From: Ruminococcus sp. UBA4275
GTDB taxonomy: Bacteria > Bacillota > Clostridia > Oscillospirales > Ruminococcaceae
NCBI GenBank assembly: GCA_002395085.1
Contig: DGVV01000048.1
Location: forward strand, 1 to 7,135
Length of the DNA: 7,135 nucleotides
Direction: 5' to 3'
Made by a program: the position numbers and the translations under genes. Shown here piece by piece: positions 6,463-7,135 of the stretch. The notes below the pieces were generated by a model that saw nothing but the letters and a program-made list of their open reading frames with translations, had not been told where the DNA came from and ran no database searches. Each line of letters begins with the position of its first letter. The stretch's first letter is position 1.

Positions 6463-6683
6463 TGAAGATCATAACATTAGTTGAGAACACCGTAGAAAAC
6501 GAGAAATGCATTGCGGAGCACGGCCTTTCAATCTATATTGAGACTGAAAAGCATAAACTCCTGCCCGACACGGGGCAGACGGATGCAGTTGTAAAGAATG
6601 CGGAAGTGCTGAACATTGACCTGCCTGCTGTTGACACAGCTATCCTAAGTCACGGTCATCCCGTATACCGTCCAATATCGTAA
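6462..6683 (+). pseudogene. Truncated metallo-beta-lactamase-fold hydrolase
   Basis: Seventy-three residues are encoded. The first 66 match the N-terminus of a clostridial MBL-fold hydrolase usually about 250 residues long (AEHGLSIYIET, DTGQTD, VDTAILSHGH). The zinc motif HxHxDH is cut after H64 and H66: the expected YDHGGG is replaced by PVYRPIS and a stop. The breakpoint is at about 6659-6660 and the sequence beyond is unrelated. A proline precedes DTG where a bulky hydrophobic residue is usual, consistent with drift. The ATG overlaps the DUF134-NifX stop (TGATG) with no good ribosome site of its own, so translation would be coupled. MBL genes commonly accompany DUF134-NifX genes, so this was probably an ancestral operon member, now non-functional. 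Confidence 0.8.
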
Positions 6684-6878
6684 AAACTGATCTGGCGGCA
6701 GAGATGTAGTTGAATATTGGCAATGCAGCGCATAATTCACCGCCTTTGCATATTATATCCGGAACAGTTGCTTGATATATTCCCCAGTTTCTAAAACAGT
6801 CAAATTCCCCTGTCCCCGAACATACACCTTTACTAAAACATTCCAGAGGTGATATATATGAAACCGGAAATCAAGTTA
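6660..6878. other. Unassigned sequence between the broken hydrolase and repeat copy 2
   Basis: This 219-bp stretch carries no long open frame on either strand. On the - strand there is a 25-codon frame from the ATG at 6733 to the TGA at 6656-6658, with a ribosome-like AGGCGGTGA upstream and a TATAAT box further upstream (complement of ATTATA at 6752-6757, within tattatatcc). It looks like the truncated N-terminus of some gene; I do not recognise it. A 7-bp inverted repeat (CCAATAT at 6672-6678, ATATTGG at 6714-6720) is too weak to name. The GC content is lower than in the neighbouring genes. It may be the far side of a rearrangement breakpoint. Confidence 0.5.
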
Positions 6879-6965
6879 CAAAATGCACGCAGCGCCCCGC
6901 GGGGCGCTGCTGTTTTTATCGTAGATTCGTTTGTTTTAAGATCATCCTTCGTAAAAGCACAATAA
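6858..6965 (+). CDS. Short 35-codon frame entering repeat copy 2, doubtful
   Basis: An ATG at 6858 has a good ribosome site (GAGGTG at 6846-6851, 6-nt spacing) and begins MKPEIKLQN before running into the repeat, ending at TAA 6963-6965. The last 27 residues are repeat-encoded (ending VKAQ) and the transcript would fold into the terminator palindrome early in the frame. The natural start with an alien remainder suggests that the beginning of an unknown gene was cut by the repeat. Production of a functional peptide is unlikely. Confidence 0.25.
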   Translation: MKPEIKLQNARSAPRGAAVFIVDSFVLRSSFVKAQ

Positions 6966-7015
6966 TTGACGTCTTCTCCTCCGGTGTCAAAAATGGTATG
7001 AGAATGGAGTTCAAG
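6879..7015. repeat. 137-bp direct repeat, copy 2
   Basis: This is the second copy of the segment at 4105-4241, 135/137 identical and offset by 2774 bp in the same orientation. Flanking sequence differs from copy 1 on the left (unknown sequence instead of the amidase remnant). On the right, beyond five shared bases after a 3-base mismatch, the GNAT gene is absent. The - strand frame through the repeat is again open but is not attached to GNAT. Confidence 0.9.
6880..6917 (+). terminator. Rho-independent terminator inside repeat copy 2
   Basis: The 22-bp palindrome at 6889-6910 folds as a 9-bp stem with a CGCG loop, preceded by an A tract (6880-6883) and followed by TG and five T residues (6913-6917). 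The outermost A-T pair of copy 1 is lost here because 6888 is C. It would stop + strand transcripts from the DUF134-NifX operon. Confidence 0.75.
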
Positions 7016-7135
7016 TAAGCCGTTGGAATTTTAGATAATCTGAATCAGTCCAATGGACGAAATCGGAGTCATTCAGACTGTCTATGGAAAAATCGGTATC
7101 AATTAAAAACCACAACAGCAGAAAGCAGATAAAAA
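7016..7135. other. Unassigned tail after repeat copy 2
   Basis: No supportable gene is visible. A + frame with ATG at 7053 and TAA at 7104-7106 gives 17 residues (MDEIGVIQTVYGKIGIN) and resembles a protein C-terminus, but no family is recognisable. Imperfect inverted repeats (TCTGAAT at 7039-7045, ATTCAGA at 7071-7077) flank it without a T run. Confidence 0.4.

Noticed and set aside
6010..6511. - strand open frames opposite the DUF134-NifX gene
   Set aside because: They are shadows of a clearly conserved two-domain protein.
7039..7077. Inverted repeat TCTGAAT/ATTCAGA as a terminator or attachment site
   Set aside because: The arms are 7 bp with a long gap and no T run follows; it is within chance expectation.

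Overview
The window looks like a chromosomal stretch of a gut-type, moderately GC-rich Firmicute. The protein wording, the very Firmicute ribosome sites (AGGAG at 7-9 nt) and the TetR/ABC/ABC layout most resemble Ruminococcus or related Oscillospiraceae. This is inferred from familiarity; no marker gene is present to prove it.

Left block (1-4018, + strand): the 3' part of a TetR-family regulator is followed by two full-length half-size ABC exporters. The three genes are tightly coupled: TAATG at 484-488 and ATGA at 2225-2228. Both transporters keep every catalytic motif and probably form a heterodimeric exporter or YbtPQ/IrtAB-like transporter controlled by the TetR protein. The block ends at a hairpin at 3985-4018 that can terminate in both directions.

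Junction zone (about 4020-4250): this is a scar. A short + strand remnant reads like the start of a secreted N-acetylmuramoyl-L-alanine amidase (VIVLDAGHG). It abuts a 137-bp repeat (4105-4241) that carries a GC-rich palindromic terminator. On the - strand a GNAT acetyltransferase gene runs into the repeat, loses its acetyl-CoA-binding half and continues through the repeat and antisense to the amidase remnant.

Middle block (4250-6660): two short ChrA-type transporter genes (- strand, overlapping by 14 bp, then GNAT') are divergent from a UPF0251/DUF134-NifX-like fusion protein and a truncated metallo-beta-lactamase-fold gene (+ strand). The intergenic region holds a near-consensus promoter for each direction. 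The + promoter is built from two exact 18-bp direct repeats 28 bp apart, which suggests a dedicated operator, plausibly autoregulation by the DUF134 protein.

Right block (6660-7135): the metallo-hydrolase is cut just after its HGH motif. About 220 bp of unassigned sequence follows, then a second copy of the 137-bp repeat (6879-7015, 135/137 identical, same orientation), then a short unassigned tail. The two direct copies therefore bracket the GNAT'-chrA-chrA/DUF134-NifX-MBL' segment, with broken genes at both edges. This suggests repeat-associated rearrangement rather than an intact mobile element; no transposase or integrase is visible. I see no CRISPR array, tRNA, rRNA or riboswitch.
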